This document shows, piece after piece, positions 8,621-16,828 of a stretch of DNA of 64,000 nucleotides. The translations under genes were made by a program, and so were the position numbers. The DNA is from Acinetobacter pittii ATCC 19004 = CIP 70.29. Its GTDB lineage: Bacteria > Pseudomonadota > Gammaproteobacteria > Pseudomonadales > Moraxellaceae. How positions within the stretch are numbered: the first letter of the stretch is position 1; each line of letters starts with the position of its first letter. Below the pieces are notes generated by a model. That model saw only the letters and a list, made by a program, of their open reading frames with translations, made no database searches and had not been told where the DNA came from. The stretch covers positions 178,624-242,623 of the forward strand of contig NZ_KB849786.1 in the NCBI RefSeq assembly GCF_000369045.1. Reading direction: 5' to 3'.

Positions 8621-9646
8621 ATGAATCCAGAATTACCCGGAACTTATATTAATTTAATCGTTGAGACTGTTAAGCGGTGGGGTGTCTCTGGTGAGCAGCT
8701 TTTAAATGGAAGTGGAATAACCTTAGACCAATTAGAAAAGCCTTACTGGTATGTTGAATTCAACATCTTAAATCAGCTTATTGAGCGGGCGATCGAGTTA
8801 TGCAAAGAGCCAGCATTAGCTGGATATTTAGCTTTAAGCATGACGGCTTCATGTTATGGTTCAGTTGGAATGGCTGCCATAGTTTCTCCAAATTTAGGAG
8901 AAGCACTGAAAATACTTGAACAATTCATTGGTTCACGTTGTAAGGTCTTTAGACCGGAATTAAAACAAGAAAATAATGATGCTTGTTGGTCAATTCATCA
9001 GCCCGTCAATGCATTTCAGCTGAGCCCCAATGCCAACATTTTTTTGTTACTCGGTTTTGTTCAAATTGCGAAAAAATTAACAGGGCTTTCTCATTTGGGA
9101 AAAGTTGAATTACAAATGCCAGAGCCGATAGGTTTTGACCAAATCAGTCATCAACTGGCTGTGACTTGTTTATTTAACCAAAAGGGTAATCGTTGGATAT
9201 TTCCAAAAGAGTATTTAGCACAATCTGTATTAACGGCAGACCCAATGCTAGCGCCGTTATTAAATGCGCAATGTAAGCGGGATATAGAGAAATTAAACTT
9301 AAAAAGTGGTTGGAAAGGACAAGTCAAACAAGTTGCCGAAAAATTGCTTTTGAATGGGGAGATTGAGACATTAAAAGTTGGGCAAGTGGCTCATATCATG
9401 AATATGTCAGAGCGAACCCTGCAACGCTATTTAGCTCTTGATCACACTAGTTTTACCTTTTTGGTGGACTCACTGAAAAAGGACCATGCCCAGAAACTTT
9501 TATCTCAAAATAATATGTCGGTTGAAAAAGTGGCTTTAATACTGGGTTATGCCGAAACTTCTCACTTCACTCGTGCGTTTAAGCGCTGGATGGGGATGAC
9601 GCCTAAATATTTCCAAACCAAACATAAGATGGATGATTTAAGTTAA
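8621..9646 (+). CDS. AraC family transcriptional regulator
   Basis: Transcription factor with an N-terminal arabinose-binding-like (OruR/ArgR type) effector domain and a C-terminal double helix-turn-helix (from about residue 245 on). The second helix region GYAETSHFTRAFKRWMGMTP matches the AraC signature. The ATG at 8621 starts the conserved domain (MNPELPGTYINLIV); an upstream ATG at 8567 would add a hydrophobic 18-residue stretch that is unusual for this family. It is divergent from the quinone reductase gene, its likely target. The effector is unknown. Confidence 0.88.
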   Translation: MNPELPGTYINLIVETVKRWGVSGEQLLNGSGITLDQLEKPYWYVEFNILNQLIERAIELCKEPALAGYLALSMTASCYGSVGMAAIVSPNLGEALKILEQFIGSRCKVFRPELKQENNDACWSIHQPVNAFQLSPNANIFLLLGFVQIAKKLTGLSHLGKVELQMPEPIGFDQISHQLAVTCLFNQKGNRWIFPKEYLAQSVLTADPMLAPLLNAQCKRDIEKLNLKSGWKGQVKQVAEKLLLNGEIETLKVGQVAHIMNMSERTLQRYLALDHTSFTFLVDSLKKDHAQKLLSQNNMSVEKVALILGYAETSHFTRAFKRWMGMTPKYFQTKHKMDDLS

Positions 9647-9681
9647 AAGGCCACAAATTTAATTTCATGGCCTTTCATTTA
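9646..9681. terminator. Weak hairpin terminator between AraC gene and desaturase
   Basis: AAAGGCCA (9646-9653) pairs with TGGCCTTT (9668-9675) across a 14-base AT-rich loop, followed by CATTT. It lies between two convergent genes. Confidence 0.55.
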
Positions 9682-9703
9682 TGATTTGAGTCAATTAAGT
9701 AGA

Positions 9704-10687
9704 TTATTCTGGCTTAGATGAGAGTGAATCAATCACTTCAAAATAGCTAGGTGGTGCTGGAACATGGCCGCGCTCTCTCAATAGACGATGCATACGTGGC
9801 AGTTTGAAGTAGGGGACCGAAGCCATTAAATGGTGTTCCATGTGGTAATTGACATGAATAGGCGCTACAAAACTTCTAGCAATCCAACCTGCACGTGTAG
9901 TACGGGTATTAGTTAAAGCGGTATTACTCGTTTGCATCCCTGCATGTTCGGCCATTGAGCGAATTCTTAAAAATAATGGAAACGGTGTCAAATACGCTAA
10001 AGGCCATAACCAATAAAACCGTTGCTGACCAAAAGCTTTTAAAACACCATAAAGAGCAACATTGGTAGCAATGGCACCACTAATGTTTTTTATAAGACTT
10101 TTGGCATAGTCAACGAAATCTTTATTGCTTCGATCTAACCAGACTTGATGATTTGCAACGGTCCATTTCATTAGATCTAGGTCCATTAACACTCGACCAA
10201 AGCTAAACTTTAATCCCGTCATACCCGTTAAGTCGCGTAAAAATTTACGAGTAAGCGATTTTTTGCTTACAGGAAAACCAGAAACTAACGAAAGGTCAGG
10301 GTCATCTGGAGTAGAGGTTTTTGCATGATGACGAACATGATGTACGCGATATTTTTGTAGATCATTCCAGATTGGACGGGCGCATAGCCATTCGCCTACA
10401 AAGTCATTTATTTTTTTATTTTTGAATAAACTTTTATGGGATGCATCGTGCATTAAAATTGCGAGGCATAACTGACGGCCAGCTAAAACAGCTAGAGCAA
10501 GCATACATGCTAATAATTTTCCCCAACTCGGTAAGTAATCCCACATCATAATTAAGCTGGCAAATGTTCCTCCAATAACAGCCCATGTGCTAGTAACGGC
10601 CCAAGCGCCATATGCATCTGAAGGTTCTGTAAGCTCTTGTATTTCTTCTCTGCTAAATAGATCGGTAACACTCACCTGTGCATTCAT
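9704..10687 (-). CDS. Membrane fatty acid desaturase
   Basis: Integral membrane di-iron desaturase that introduces a double bond into acyl chains. Three histidine boxes are present: HDASH at residues 80-84, HHVRHH at 116-121 and HMEHH near residue 280. Hydrophobic segments at about residues 31-72 and 190-230 provide the membrane anchors. At 327 residues it fits the FA_desaturase family. Regiospecificity (delta-9 or other) and substrate (acyl-CoA or phospholipid) cannot be told. A PaaX-like repressor gene lies just upstream on the same strand, separated by about 105 bases with an inverted repeat, suggesting it controls the desaturase. Confidence 0.92.
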   Translation of the reverse strand: MNAQVSVTDLFSREEIQELTEPSDAYGAWAVTSTWAVIGGTFASLIMMWDYLPSWGKLLACMLALAVLAGRQLCLAILMHDASHKSLFKNKKINDFVGEWLCARPIWNDLQKYRVHHVRHHAKTSTPDDPDLSLVSGFPVSKKSLTRKFLRDLTGMTGLKFSFGRVLMDLDLMKWTVANHQVWLDRSNKDFVDYAKSLIKNISGAIATNVALYGVLKAFGQQRFYWLWPLAYLTPFPLFLRIRSMAEHAGMQTSNTALTNTRTTRAGWIARSFVAPIHVNYHMEHHLMASVPYFKLPRMHRLLRERGHVPAPPSYFEVIDSLSSKPE

Positions 10688-10730
10688 TTTTATTCTCCCA
10701 AATTAGAGTTTGGTATCCATATTTTATATT

Positions 10731-10770
10731 ACAAATATAGTCATAAAAATTTAAAAAGTGAAATATTTGT
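10731..10770. promoter_or_regulatory. Inverted repeat upstream of the desaturase
   Basis: ACAAATAT at 10731-10738 is mirrored by ATATTTGT at 10763-10770 with 24 bases between, and a second small dyad CCAAA...TTTGG lies at 10698-10713 near the start codon. Both sit in the only noncoding DNA between the PaaX-like gene and the desaturase. Operator function is inferred. Confidence 0.35.
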
Positions 10771-10792
10771 TTGTAAAAAAATAAATCGCCCG

Positions 10793-11593
10793 TTAGTGGG
10801 CTAATTCATTTTCATAAAGTTTCTGCCACAGCTTTTGTCCAATCGAATCGAGCTGTTGTACATTTTGAGCAAACTGATTGCGGGCATGTTCGTCAACAAA
10901 TGGAGAGGGCAGTAGAGGATCATTCATGAGTAAGGTAATTGTTTCGCGTCCTAATAACAAAGCTTGAGTGGCGGCCTCGTTTAAGGATAAATTTTTATAA
11001 TTTAAAAGCCATTCTTGGATATCTTGACTATACATTTCATAGTTCTTTTCAAGCTGTTTGGTATCCCACAAAGAAGGAATTAACGAAACTGTTTTTGAGT
11101 CAAGTTTTTGAATAATAGAAATTTTAGCTTCATTTTCAAGGCCCGCTAATACGAGCTCTTCACATGTTTTTTCAAAGCTATACGCTAAATTATCTGGACG
11201 TATATAAATTCCAGTTTCGAGCTCTCTAAAACCAAATTGATGTAAAGCGCGTTCTCTCTTTTTTAAAGCGGTCCGATCAATACGACCCAAAGTTCCAGTA
11301 AAGACTGCCAGATAGTGTTGTTGCCATTCTTTAGTCTGCTTAATGCCATTTTTACGATTCAAAATAACTTTTGCCCATTCTTTGGTTGATGGCGAAAGTT
11401 GATAAATACCGCGTTCTACACTTTCTATCATCCCTTCATTTAATAGCCGAGTCGTAGCCACACGAATACCGTTGTCACTCATATTAAAAAGTTTAGCGGC
11501 AATTAATATTTGTTTAATGGTGAGTTGAGGGTAGGCCGAGGAAAGAAATAAATCGATAATGAGATGGCGTGCATTAATTTTGGTATTTTTCAT
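10793..11593 (-). CDS. PaaX-like transcriptional regulator
   Basis: GntR-like winged-helix regulator of the PaaX family. The N-terminal segment ARHLIIDLFLSSAYPQLTIKQ leads into a helix-turn-helix with RVATTRLLNEGMIES at about residues 43-57. A longer C-terminal PaaX-type domain follows, giving 266 residues. Classical PaaX represses phenylacetate catabolism and responds to phenylacetyl-CoA, but no paa genes are here. The neighbour is a fatty acid desaturase in the same orientation, so an acyl-CoA-type effector is a reasonable guess. Confidence 0.8.
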   Translation of the reverse strand: MKNTKINARHLIIDLFLSSAYPQLTIKQILIAAKLFNMSDNGIRVATTRLLNEGMIESVERGIYQLSPSTKEWAKVILNRKNGIKQTKEWQQHYLAVFTGTLGRIDRTALKKRERALHQFGFRELETGIYIRPDNLAYSFEKTCEELVLAGLENEAKISIIQKLDSKTVSLIPSLWDTKQLEKNYEMYSQDIQEWLLNYKNLSLNEAATQALLLGRETITLLMNDPLLPSPFVDEHARNQFAQNVQQLDSIGQKLWQKLYENELAH

Positions 11594-11946
11594 TCAGATT
11601 GAATTTTTGATATGAGTTGCATTTGATCAGAATAATATCATGTTTTTTTAAGGACTTTTTAAGATCATTTTGTAGAGTAAGTTAAGGTAAAAAGCTTTGT
11701 CTATAATAAGAAAAACTTTGGCAGTTATTAACCAAGTTTTATCTTTTTACGATAGTTAACCCAAGTTTGTCATCATGATGTGATACATTATCGCACTTTA
11801 AATAAACTGCCTTTAACTAGGGGCAATAACCACAAACGTTAGAAATGATCTGATATTGAACTTGTGTTAAGTCTAATTTGGGACTTACCAATTTCGATAA
11901 AATAAATTTTAGGTCGTTCTAATCATTAACTTTCTTTGAGCAAGTT
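11594..11946. other. 353-base divergent intergenic region upstream of uppP
   Basis: Separates the PaaX-like gene (leftward) from uppP (rightward) and contains no coding frame. It holds a perfect PmrA-type direct repeat at 11647-11663 and a TATAAT at 11702-11707. The uppP leader would be about 240-270 bases long if transcription starts near these elements. I could not recognise a known riboswitch in it. Confidence 0.6.
11647..11663 (+). promoter_or_regulatory. PmrA box upstream of uppP
   Basis: TTTAAG-GACTT-TTTAAG, identical in both half-sites to the box before pmrC. A -10-like TAGAGT follows nine bases later, nearly the spacing seen at pmrC (ten). The orientation points to uppP. The 284-base distance to the uppP start codon makes the target less certain. 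Confidence 0.5.
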
Positions 11947-12765
11947 ATGGAAAATTTTGAAGTTATAAAAGCACTGTTTTTAGGCTTTGTCGAAGGCTTA
12001 ACTGAATTTTTACCCATCTCGAGTACAGGCCATTTAATTTTATTTGGTCATATTATCGATTTCCACTCAGACGGCGGTCGTGTATTTGAGGTCGTAATCC
12101 AGTTAGGTGCTATTTTGGCAGTGTGCTGGTTATACCGACAAAAAATTATTAACTTGATTAAGGGATTCTTTAGTGGTGATGTGGAATCACGTCATTTTGC
12201 GATTAGTGTGCTTATTGCATTCTTTCCAGCAGTCATTATTGGTGTTCTAGCTGTCGACTTTATTAAAAGTGTTCTATTTAGCCCAATTGTGGTTGCGATT
12301 GCCTTAATTGTCGGCGCCCTGATCATTTTCTGGGTTGAATCTAGACAGTTTGAACATAAAACACTCGATGCAACTAAAATTACTTTTAAACAAGCACTTT
12401 TAGTAGGTCTTGCTCAGTGTGTGGCGATGATTCCGGGAACTTCGCGTTCAGGCGCAACAATTGTAGGCGGAATGTTTGCAGGTTTATCACGCAAAGCTGC
12501 TACAGAATTTTCTTTCTTCCTTGCTATGCCGACCATGCTGGGGGCTGCGACTTTTGACTTGATTAAAAATGCTGACGTACTCACCTCAGACAATATGGTT
12601 AATATTGGGGTTGGATTCGTTGCTGCTTTTATTGCCGCGCTGTTTGTTGTAAAAGCATTGGTACTGTTTGTTGAGCGTCACACGTTGCGTGTATTTGCTT
12701 GGTACCGAATTGTACTTGGTGTAATTATTTTGATTGCAGCAATGTTCTTTAATTTATCGGCTTAA
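11947..12765 (+). CDS. uppP: Undecaprenyl-diphosphatase (BacA/UppP)
   Basis: Integral membrane enzyme that dephosphorylates undecaprenyl diphosphate to the monophosphate carrier used for peptidoglycan and surface glycans; overproduction confers bacitracin resistance. The two active-site regions are clear: [13 protein letters not shown] near the N-terminus and [10 protein letters not shown] in the middle. Several hydrophobic helices span the 272 residues, the usual length. It is monocistronic with a terminator. A possible PmrA box lies far upstream. Confidence 0.97.
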   Translation: MENFEVIKALFLGFVEGLTEFLPISSTGHLILFGHIIDFHSDGGRVFEVVIQLGAILAVCWLYRQKIINLIKGFFSGDVESRHFAISVLIAFFPAVIIGVLAVDFIKSVLFSPIVVAIALIVGALIIFWVESRQFEHKTLDATKITFKQALLVGLAQCVAMIPGTSRSGATIVGGMFAGLSRKAATEFSFFLAMPTMLGAATFDLIKNADVLTSDNMVNIGVGFVAAFIAALFVVKALVLFVERHTLRVFAWYRIVLGVIILIAAMFFNLSA

Positions 12766-12783
12766 ATAATCTTATAAATTGAA

Positions 12784-12812
12784 AAAAACCTAGAATGCTC
12801 TAGGTTTTTTTA
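12784..12812 (+). terminator. Terminator of uppP
   Basis: AAACCTAGA and TCTAGGTTT form a stem with a four-base loop, followed by a T run (12787-12811). Confidence 0.9.
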
Positions 12813-12924
12813 TGCCTAAAAATTGATTTGAATTGCCTATTTATACAAAGTAAACGCAAGACAGATGTTTTCATTTTAAGTTCATTGTTATATTGATTAT
12901 TAGATTACCTCTCACAATAAAACT

Positions 12925-13821
12925 ATGCCGCAAAATCATCTTACAGAACATTTGGTCGATGCATTTTTGCACTTGGCTCCAGCAGAAGGCCTCTATCCTA
13001 CTTTTATTTCTAACATCACTTTGATGCGTGTAGATCATTCCACACCACCTATTGCCGTGCTGCAAGAACCCTCAATTGTTTTAGTGATACAGGGGTTAAA
13101 GCGCGGATATATTGGTAAAGAAATCTTTCAGTTTCAACAAGGACAGTGCTTATTTATCTCAATTGCAATACCGTTTGATTGCGATACTGTAGTTGAAAAT
13201 AATGAACTCATGTTGGCAATCGCAATAAAGTTTGAACCACAAATGATGGCTGATCTCATTACTAAAATGGATAAACAGCAACAAGTGGTTACTGAAGATG
13301 CTCATTCAGAAGATTTAAAATTAAGCTGTGGGCTTAGAGTGATTGACATGAATGCCACCATTTCAGATGTTGCTCTCAGATTGCTCAATTTACTTCGTTC
13401 TAAACAAGATACTTTTATATTGGGTGAGCAAGTTAAAAGAGAATTGGTTTATCGTGTGGTGCAGGCTTCAGGCGGCAATCTAGTCGAGAGCTTATCGGCT
13501 ATGGCAAGTCGAAATGGCGTGATTTACACCATTTGTGAAATTATTCAACGTGATTATTATCATAACTTAACGGTTCAAGAGTTGGCGAAACAAGCGGGCA
13601 TGAGCATATCGCTTTTTCATCAAACTTTTAAAAAGGTGACGAATTATTCGCCCTTACAGTACATCAAAATTACTCGGTTACATAAGGCACGCGAGTTAAT
13701 CACGAACAATAAAATGGGAGTCGCAGAAGCCGCCTATGAAGTTGGATATGTTAGTGCTTCTCAATTTAGCCGAGAATTTAAGCGACTGTTTGGAGTTCCA
13801 CCCAAGTCTTCAATTATTTAA
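12925..13821 (+). CDS. AraC family transcriptional regulator (AraC_N type)
   Basis: Regulator with the cupin-like N-terminal domain of the YqhC/AraC_N group (PSIVLVIQGLKRGYIG is characteristic) and a C-terminal AraC helix-turn-helix pair (ELAKQAGMSISLFHQTFKKV and AYEVGYVSASQFSREFKRLFG). At 298 residues it is a normal size. It ends 44 bases before a quinone oxidoreductase on the same strand, so the two may be co-transcribed. Members of this group often control aldehyde or quinone reductases; that role is inferred. Confidence 0.88.
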   Translation: MPQNHLTEHLVDAFLHLAPAEGLYPTFISNITLMRVDHSTPPIAVLQEPSIVLVIQGLKRGYIGKEIFQFQQGQCLFISIAIPFDCDTVVENNELMLAIAIKFEPQMMADLITKMDKQQQVVTEDAHSEDLKLSCGLRVIDMNATISDVALRLLNLLRSKQDTFILGEQVKRELVYRVVQASGGNLVESLSAMASRNGVIYTICEIIQRDYYHNLTVQELAKQAGMSISLFHQTFKKVTNYSPLQYIKITRLHKARELITNNKMGVAEAAYEVGYVSASQFSREFKRLFGVPPKSSII

Positions 13822-13865
13822 CGTAGATTAGTATTTTGAAATATAAATCAAACATGGAGCATTAT

Positions 13866-14864
13866 ATGACCCTTCCAACAACCATGAAAATTATTGAAAT
13901 TACGGCTCCTGGTGGACCTGAGGTTCTAAAAGTTCAAGATGCAAATATTCCAGCACCTCAAGCAGATGAAGTCTTAATTGAGGTAAAGGCTGCTGGAATT
14001 AACCGCCCTGATGTATTGCAGCGTATGGGTTTATATCCAATGCCTAAAGGTGTTACTCAAATACCCGGACTTGAAGTCGCTGGTGTCGTGGTTGCTGTAG
14101 GTGAACAAGTCGATCAATTCAAGGTTGGAGATAAAGTTTGCGCCCTAACAAATGGCGGTGGTTATGCTGAGTACTGTGCGGTAACAGCAACTCAAGTATT
14201 ACCAATTCCTGAAAATTTATCTTTTACACAAGCTGCTGCGATTCCGGAAACATTTTTTACGGTTTGGGCAAACCTATTTGATATTGGCCGTTTAAAGAAA
14301 CATGAAACTGCATTGATTCACGGTGGGGCAAGTGGTATTGGAACCACAGCTTTAGCGATTTGCCAAGCTTTAGGGATTAAAACTTTTGCTACGGTTGGTA
14401 GTGAAGATAAAATTAAAGCACTCTCTAGTTTCACCACAGCAATTAACTATAAAACCCAAGATTTTGAGCAGGAAGTTTTGAAGCACACTCAAGATCAAGG
14501 TGTTGATGTCATTTTAGATATTGTAGGTGGTTCTTATTTCACGAAAAACCTAAATCTATTAAAACGTGATGGCCGATTGATCATTATTGGTTTTATGGGG
14601 GGACGAATCGCAAAAGAATTTGATTTACAAAAACTGATTTTAAAACGTGCCACAATTACGGGTTCAACGATGCGAGCACGTAATAGCCAAGAAAAAGCAC
14701 AAATTGCCCAATCTTTGAATGAGCATGTGTGGCCATTATTGGCTCAAGGTAAATGTTTACCGCAAATCTATAAATCGTATGCTTTTTCAGATGTACAAAG
14801 TGCTCACGCATGTATGGAACAAGGTGATCATATTGGAAAGATCGTTTTAGAAATGAATGCGTAA
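13866..14864 (+). CDS. NAD(P)H-quinone oxidoreductase, PIG3-like zinc-independent MDR
   Basis: Medium-chain dehydrogenase/reductase of the quinone oxidoreductase type, which probably reduces quinones or enals with NADPH. The N-terminal GroES-like fold has the conserved AAGINRPDVLQRMG, the nucleotide-binding fold contains HGGASGIGT, and structural-zinc cysteines are absent. I start at ATG 13866, which has GGAG eight bases upstream; in-frame ATGs at 13836 and 13854 are alternatives. About 333 residues is the family norm. It lies directly behind an AraC-type regulator. Confidence 0.87.
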   Translation: MTLPTTMKIIEITAPGGPEVLKVQDANIPAPQADEVLIEVKAAGINRPDVLQRMGLYPMPKGVTQIPGLEVAGVVVAVGEQVDQFKVGDKVCALTNGGGYAEYCAVTATQVLPIPENLSFTQAAAIPETFFTVWANLFDIGRLKKHETALIHGGASGIGTTALAICQALGIKTFATVGSEDKIKALSSFTTAINYKTQDFEQEVLKHTQDQGVDVILDIVGGSYFTKNLNLLKRDGRLIIIGFMGGRIAKEFDLQKLILKRATITGSTMRARNSQEKAQIAQSLNEHVWPLLAQGKCLPQIYKSYAFSDVQSAHACMEQGDHIGKIVLEMNA

Positions 14865-14879
14865 CGCTGTAATCATTGA

Positions 14880-14920
14880 AGTTTGGGCGAACGACAGGTT
14901 CGCCTAAACTGAATTTTATA
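14880..14920 (+). terminator. Probable terminator of the quinone oxidoreductase gene
   Basis: GGCGAAC (14886-14892) pairs with GTTCGCC (14898-14904), and outer AGTTT/AAACT extends the stem. A short ATTTT follows. The T tract is weak. Confidence 0.55.
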
Positions 14921-15072
14921 ATTCTAGATTCTGCCTATTTCTCTATAAAAATTGCCAAATTCTATTGGCAGATTGCACCAGTTCTATAACTTCACCTATA
15001 AATTGAGTAAGAAATAACAATTGGTTCTTACCTTATTATTTCTTTCCATACTGATGAAAAAGGATAGTAACA

Positions 15073-15948
15073 ATGAATACCGCAAATATTGATGATAAAA
15101 ATCCTACTCCAGATTTGGCTGAAGATAATGCCTTTTTCCCATCACCTTATTCACTAAGTCAATATACTGCTCCTAAAACCGATTACGATGGCACGACTTA
15201 TTCAACGCCGTATACAGGCAATAAAAAAGTTTTAATGATTGCAACTGATGAACGTTATATTCAGATGCAAAACGGTAAGTTCTTTTCAACAGGTAACCAT
15301 CCTGTAGAAATGCTTTTACCGATGTTTCATTTAGATAATGCTGGCTTCGAAATTGATATTGCGACACTTTCAGGGAACTCTGCCAAACTTGAAATGTGGG
15401 CAATGCCAAAGCAAGAACAAGTGGTGTTAGACACCTTTCAGAAATATGCAGATAAATTAAAAAATCCGCTAAAACTAGCTGACATTTTAGAAAATGCAGT
15501 CGGTGAAAACTCACCATATACGGCTGTATTTATTCCGGGTGGGCATGGCGTATTAGCTAAAATTCCACATAGCCTTGAGGTGAAAAAAGTTCTTAAATGG
15601 GCGGTTGAACAAGATAAATTTATTATTACGTTATGTCATGGTCCAGCTTCATTACTAGCTGCGGCAGTAGGCGAACAACCTGAGAATTATATTTTTAAAG
15701 GTTATCAAATTTGTGTATTCCCTGATTCATTAGATAAGGGAGCAAATATTGATATTGGTTATATGCCGGGGGCTTTACCTTGGTTAGTAGGTGAAAATCT
15801 TGAAAAGCTCGGTGTCGAAATTTTAAATAAGGGCATTACAGGTCAATGTCATCGAGACCGTAAATTGCTAACTGGTGATAGTCCACTTGCTTCTAATAAT
15901 TTAGGAAAACTTGCAGCTGAAACATTGTTGGCTGAAGTGAAGGATTAA
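15073..15948 (+). CDS. hchA: Glyoxalase III / Hsp31 chaperone
   Basis: DJ-1/PfpI superfamily protein that converts methylglyoxal to lactate without cofactor and has holding-chaperone or deglycase activity. The catalytic cysteine is in LCHGPASLL, with the conserved FIPGGHGV before it. The P-domain features [11 protein letters not shown] and the 291-residue length identify the Hsp31 subgroup. It appears monocistronic. Methylglyoxal defence fits the neighbouring electrophile-reducing oxidoreductases. Confidence 0.95.
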   Translation: MNTANIDDKNPTPDLAEDNAFFPSPYSLSQYTAPKTDYDGTTYSTPYTGNKKVLMIATDERYIQMQNGKFFSTGNHPVEMLLPMFHLDNAGFEIDIATLSGNSAKLEMWAMPKQEQVVLDTFQKYADKLKNPLKLADILENAVGENSPYTAVFIPGGHGVLAKIPHSLEVKKVLKWAVEQDKFIITLCHGPASLLAAAVGEQPENYIFKGYQICVFPDSLDKGANIDIGYMPGALPWLVGENLEKLGVEILNKGITGQCHRDRKLLTGDSPLASNNLGKLAAETLLAEVKD

Positions 15949-15961
15949 CGTATTAAGTTTG

Positions 15962-16034
15962 TGCGCCCTGCGGGACTCGAACCCACGTCGGTCGCTTAGG
16001 AGGCAACTGCTCTATCCAGTTAAGCTAAGGGCGC
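15962..16034 (-). tRNA. tRNA-Arg (anticodon CCU)
   Basis: The minus strand folds into a full cloverleaf: acceptor GCGCCCT/AGGGCGC, D arm with AACTGGAT, anticodon stem GTTGC/GCGAC around the loop CTCCTAA with anticodon CCT, and T arm GTGGG-TTCGAGT-CCCGC. The discriminator base is A, and the CCA end is not encoded. It reads the rare AGG codon. It is 13 bases beyond hchA, with no integrase or direct repeat of its 3' end next to it. Confidence 0.95.
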
Positions 16035-16343
16035 ATAATTTTATGATTATAAACAAAAAAGCTATTGCGAAGGCAATGGCTTTTTTACGTTTTAGTTATT
16101 AAAAACTTTTGCCAGAGTGGCCAATAAAGATAAAGTTGAACCATTCAACGGTTTCAAACACTTATGTCTGTAGAAAAACAGTTTATAAAGCTAAAAAATC
16201 ACAAAAACTTCATGTTTGTCTTTCTATGATCTCAAGCAAAACACGAAAAGGTTTAAGACAAGCAATTGAGTAGATGAAACTATTCCCGAAAGGTTGTTTG
16301 TTAAAAATCAGATTTAGCTACCTATAATTCAAAAGGGCAGAGC
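16035..16343. other. 309-base intergenic region behind the tRNA
   Basis: Contains a terminator hairpin at 16058-16087 and then AT-rich DNA leading to the DUF2805 gene. This side carries the tRNA promoter on the minus strand and the promoter of the small gene on the plus strand, but I can assign neither confidently. Confidence 0.5.
16058..16087. terminator. Terminator-like hairpin upstream of the tRNA-Arg gene
   Basis: AGCTATTGC and GCAATGGCT pair (one G-T) around GAAG, with A residues before and T residues after (16060-16087). On the plus strand it could end read-through from hchA past the antisense tRNA. Confidence 0.7.
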
Positions 16344-16598
16344 ATGAAAAAAATTGATGAACAGGACTTATCTAGAATTATTGAAATGGCATGGGAAGAT
16401 CGCACTCCATTTGAAGCAATTGAGCGAGAGTATGGCTTAAGCGAAAGCGAAGTTATTCGTTTAATGAGATACAACCTAAAAACCAATAGTTTTAAACTTT
16501 GGCGTAAACGTATGGCAGGGCGTAAAACTAAGCATCAGCAATTACGTTCACCAGAGGTTGAACGAGCTTACTGTTCTCGTCAGTATAAATATGCTTAA
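16344..16598 (+). CDS. TIGR03643/DUF2805 family small protein
   Basis: An 84-residue basic protein with the family pattern IEMAWEDRTPFEAIEREYGLSE-type helix-turn-helix followed by VIRLMR, NSFKLWRKRM and GRKTKH. In many bacteria this family is found beside FeS-type cryptochrome/photolyase and DUF2256 genes, exactly as here. The helical N-terminus resembles a DNA-binding domain, but its role is not established. It is convergent with the DUF2256-photolyase pair. Confidence 0.88.
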   Translation: MKKIDEQDLSRIIEMAWEDRTPFEAIEREYGLSESEVIRLMRYNLKTNSFKLWRKRMAGRKTKHQQLRSPEVERAYCSRQYKYA

Positions 16599-16683
16599 CA
16601 TCATCATATATAACCAATTGAAATATAGCTGATTCAACAATGAAGAGTAGTGTTGAATCAGTTAAAACAATCGCGTGGAATAT

Positions 16684-16824
16684 TTACTTATTTGAGCGAG
16701 CCTGTCGTTTACATCTTTCAGAGCAATATTTTACTTCTTCCCAGCAACGCTCCCATTTCTTTCGCCAGTCAAAAGGGCGTTGACAATAGACACATATTTT
16801 CTGGGGTAGATGCTGTTTTTTCAT
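16684..16824 (-). CDS. DUF2256 small zinc-ribbon-like protein
   Basis: A 46-residue protein with four cysteines in two pairs (ICVYCQRPF and YCSERCKR), typical of DUF2256, probably a structural zinc site. I start at the ATG four bases after the photolyase stop, which makes a tight operon; upstream in-frame codons overlap the photolyase coding end. This family is regularly linked to cryptochrome/photolyase genes. Molecular function unknown; a role in photolyase or nucleic acid metabolism is only inferred from context. Confidence 0.85.
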   Translation of the reverse strand: MKKQHLPQKICVYCQRPFDWRKKWERCWEEVKYCSERCKRQARSNK

Positions 16825-16828
16825 GATC

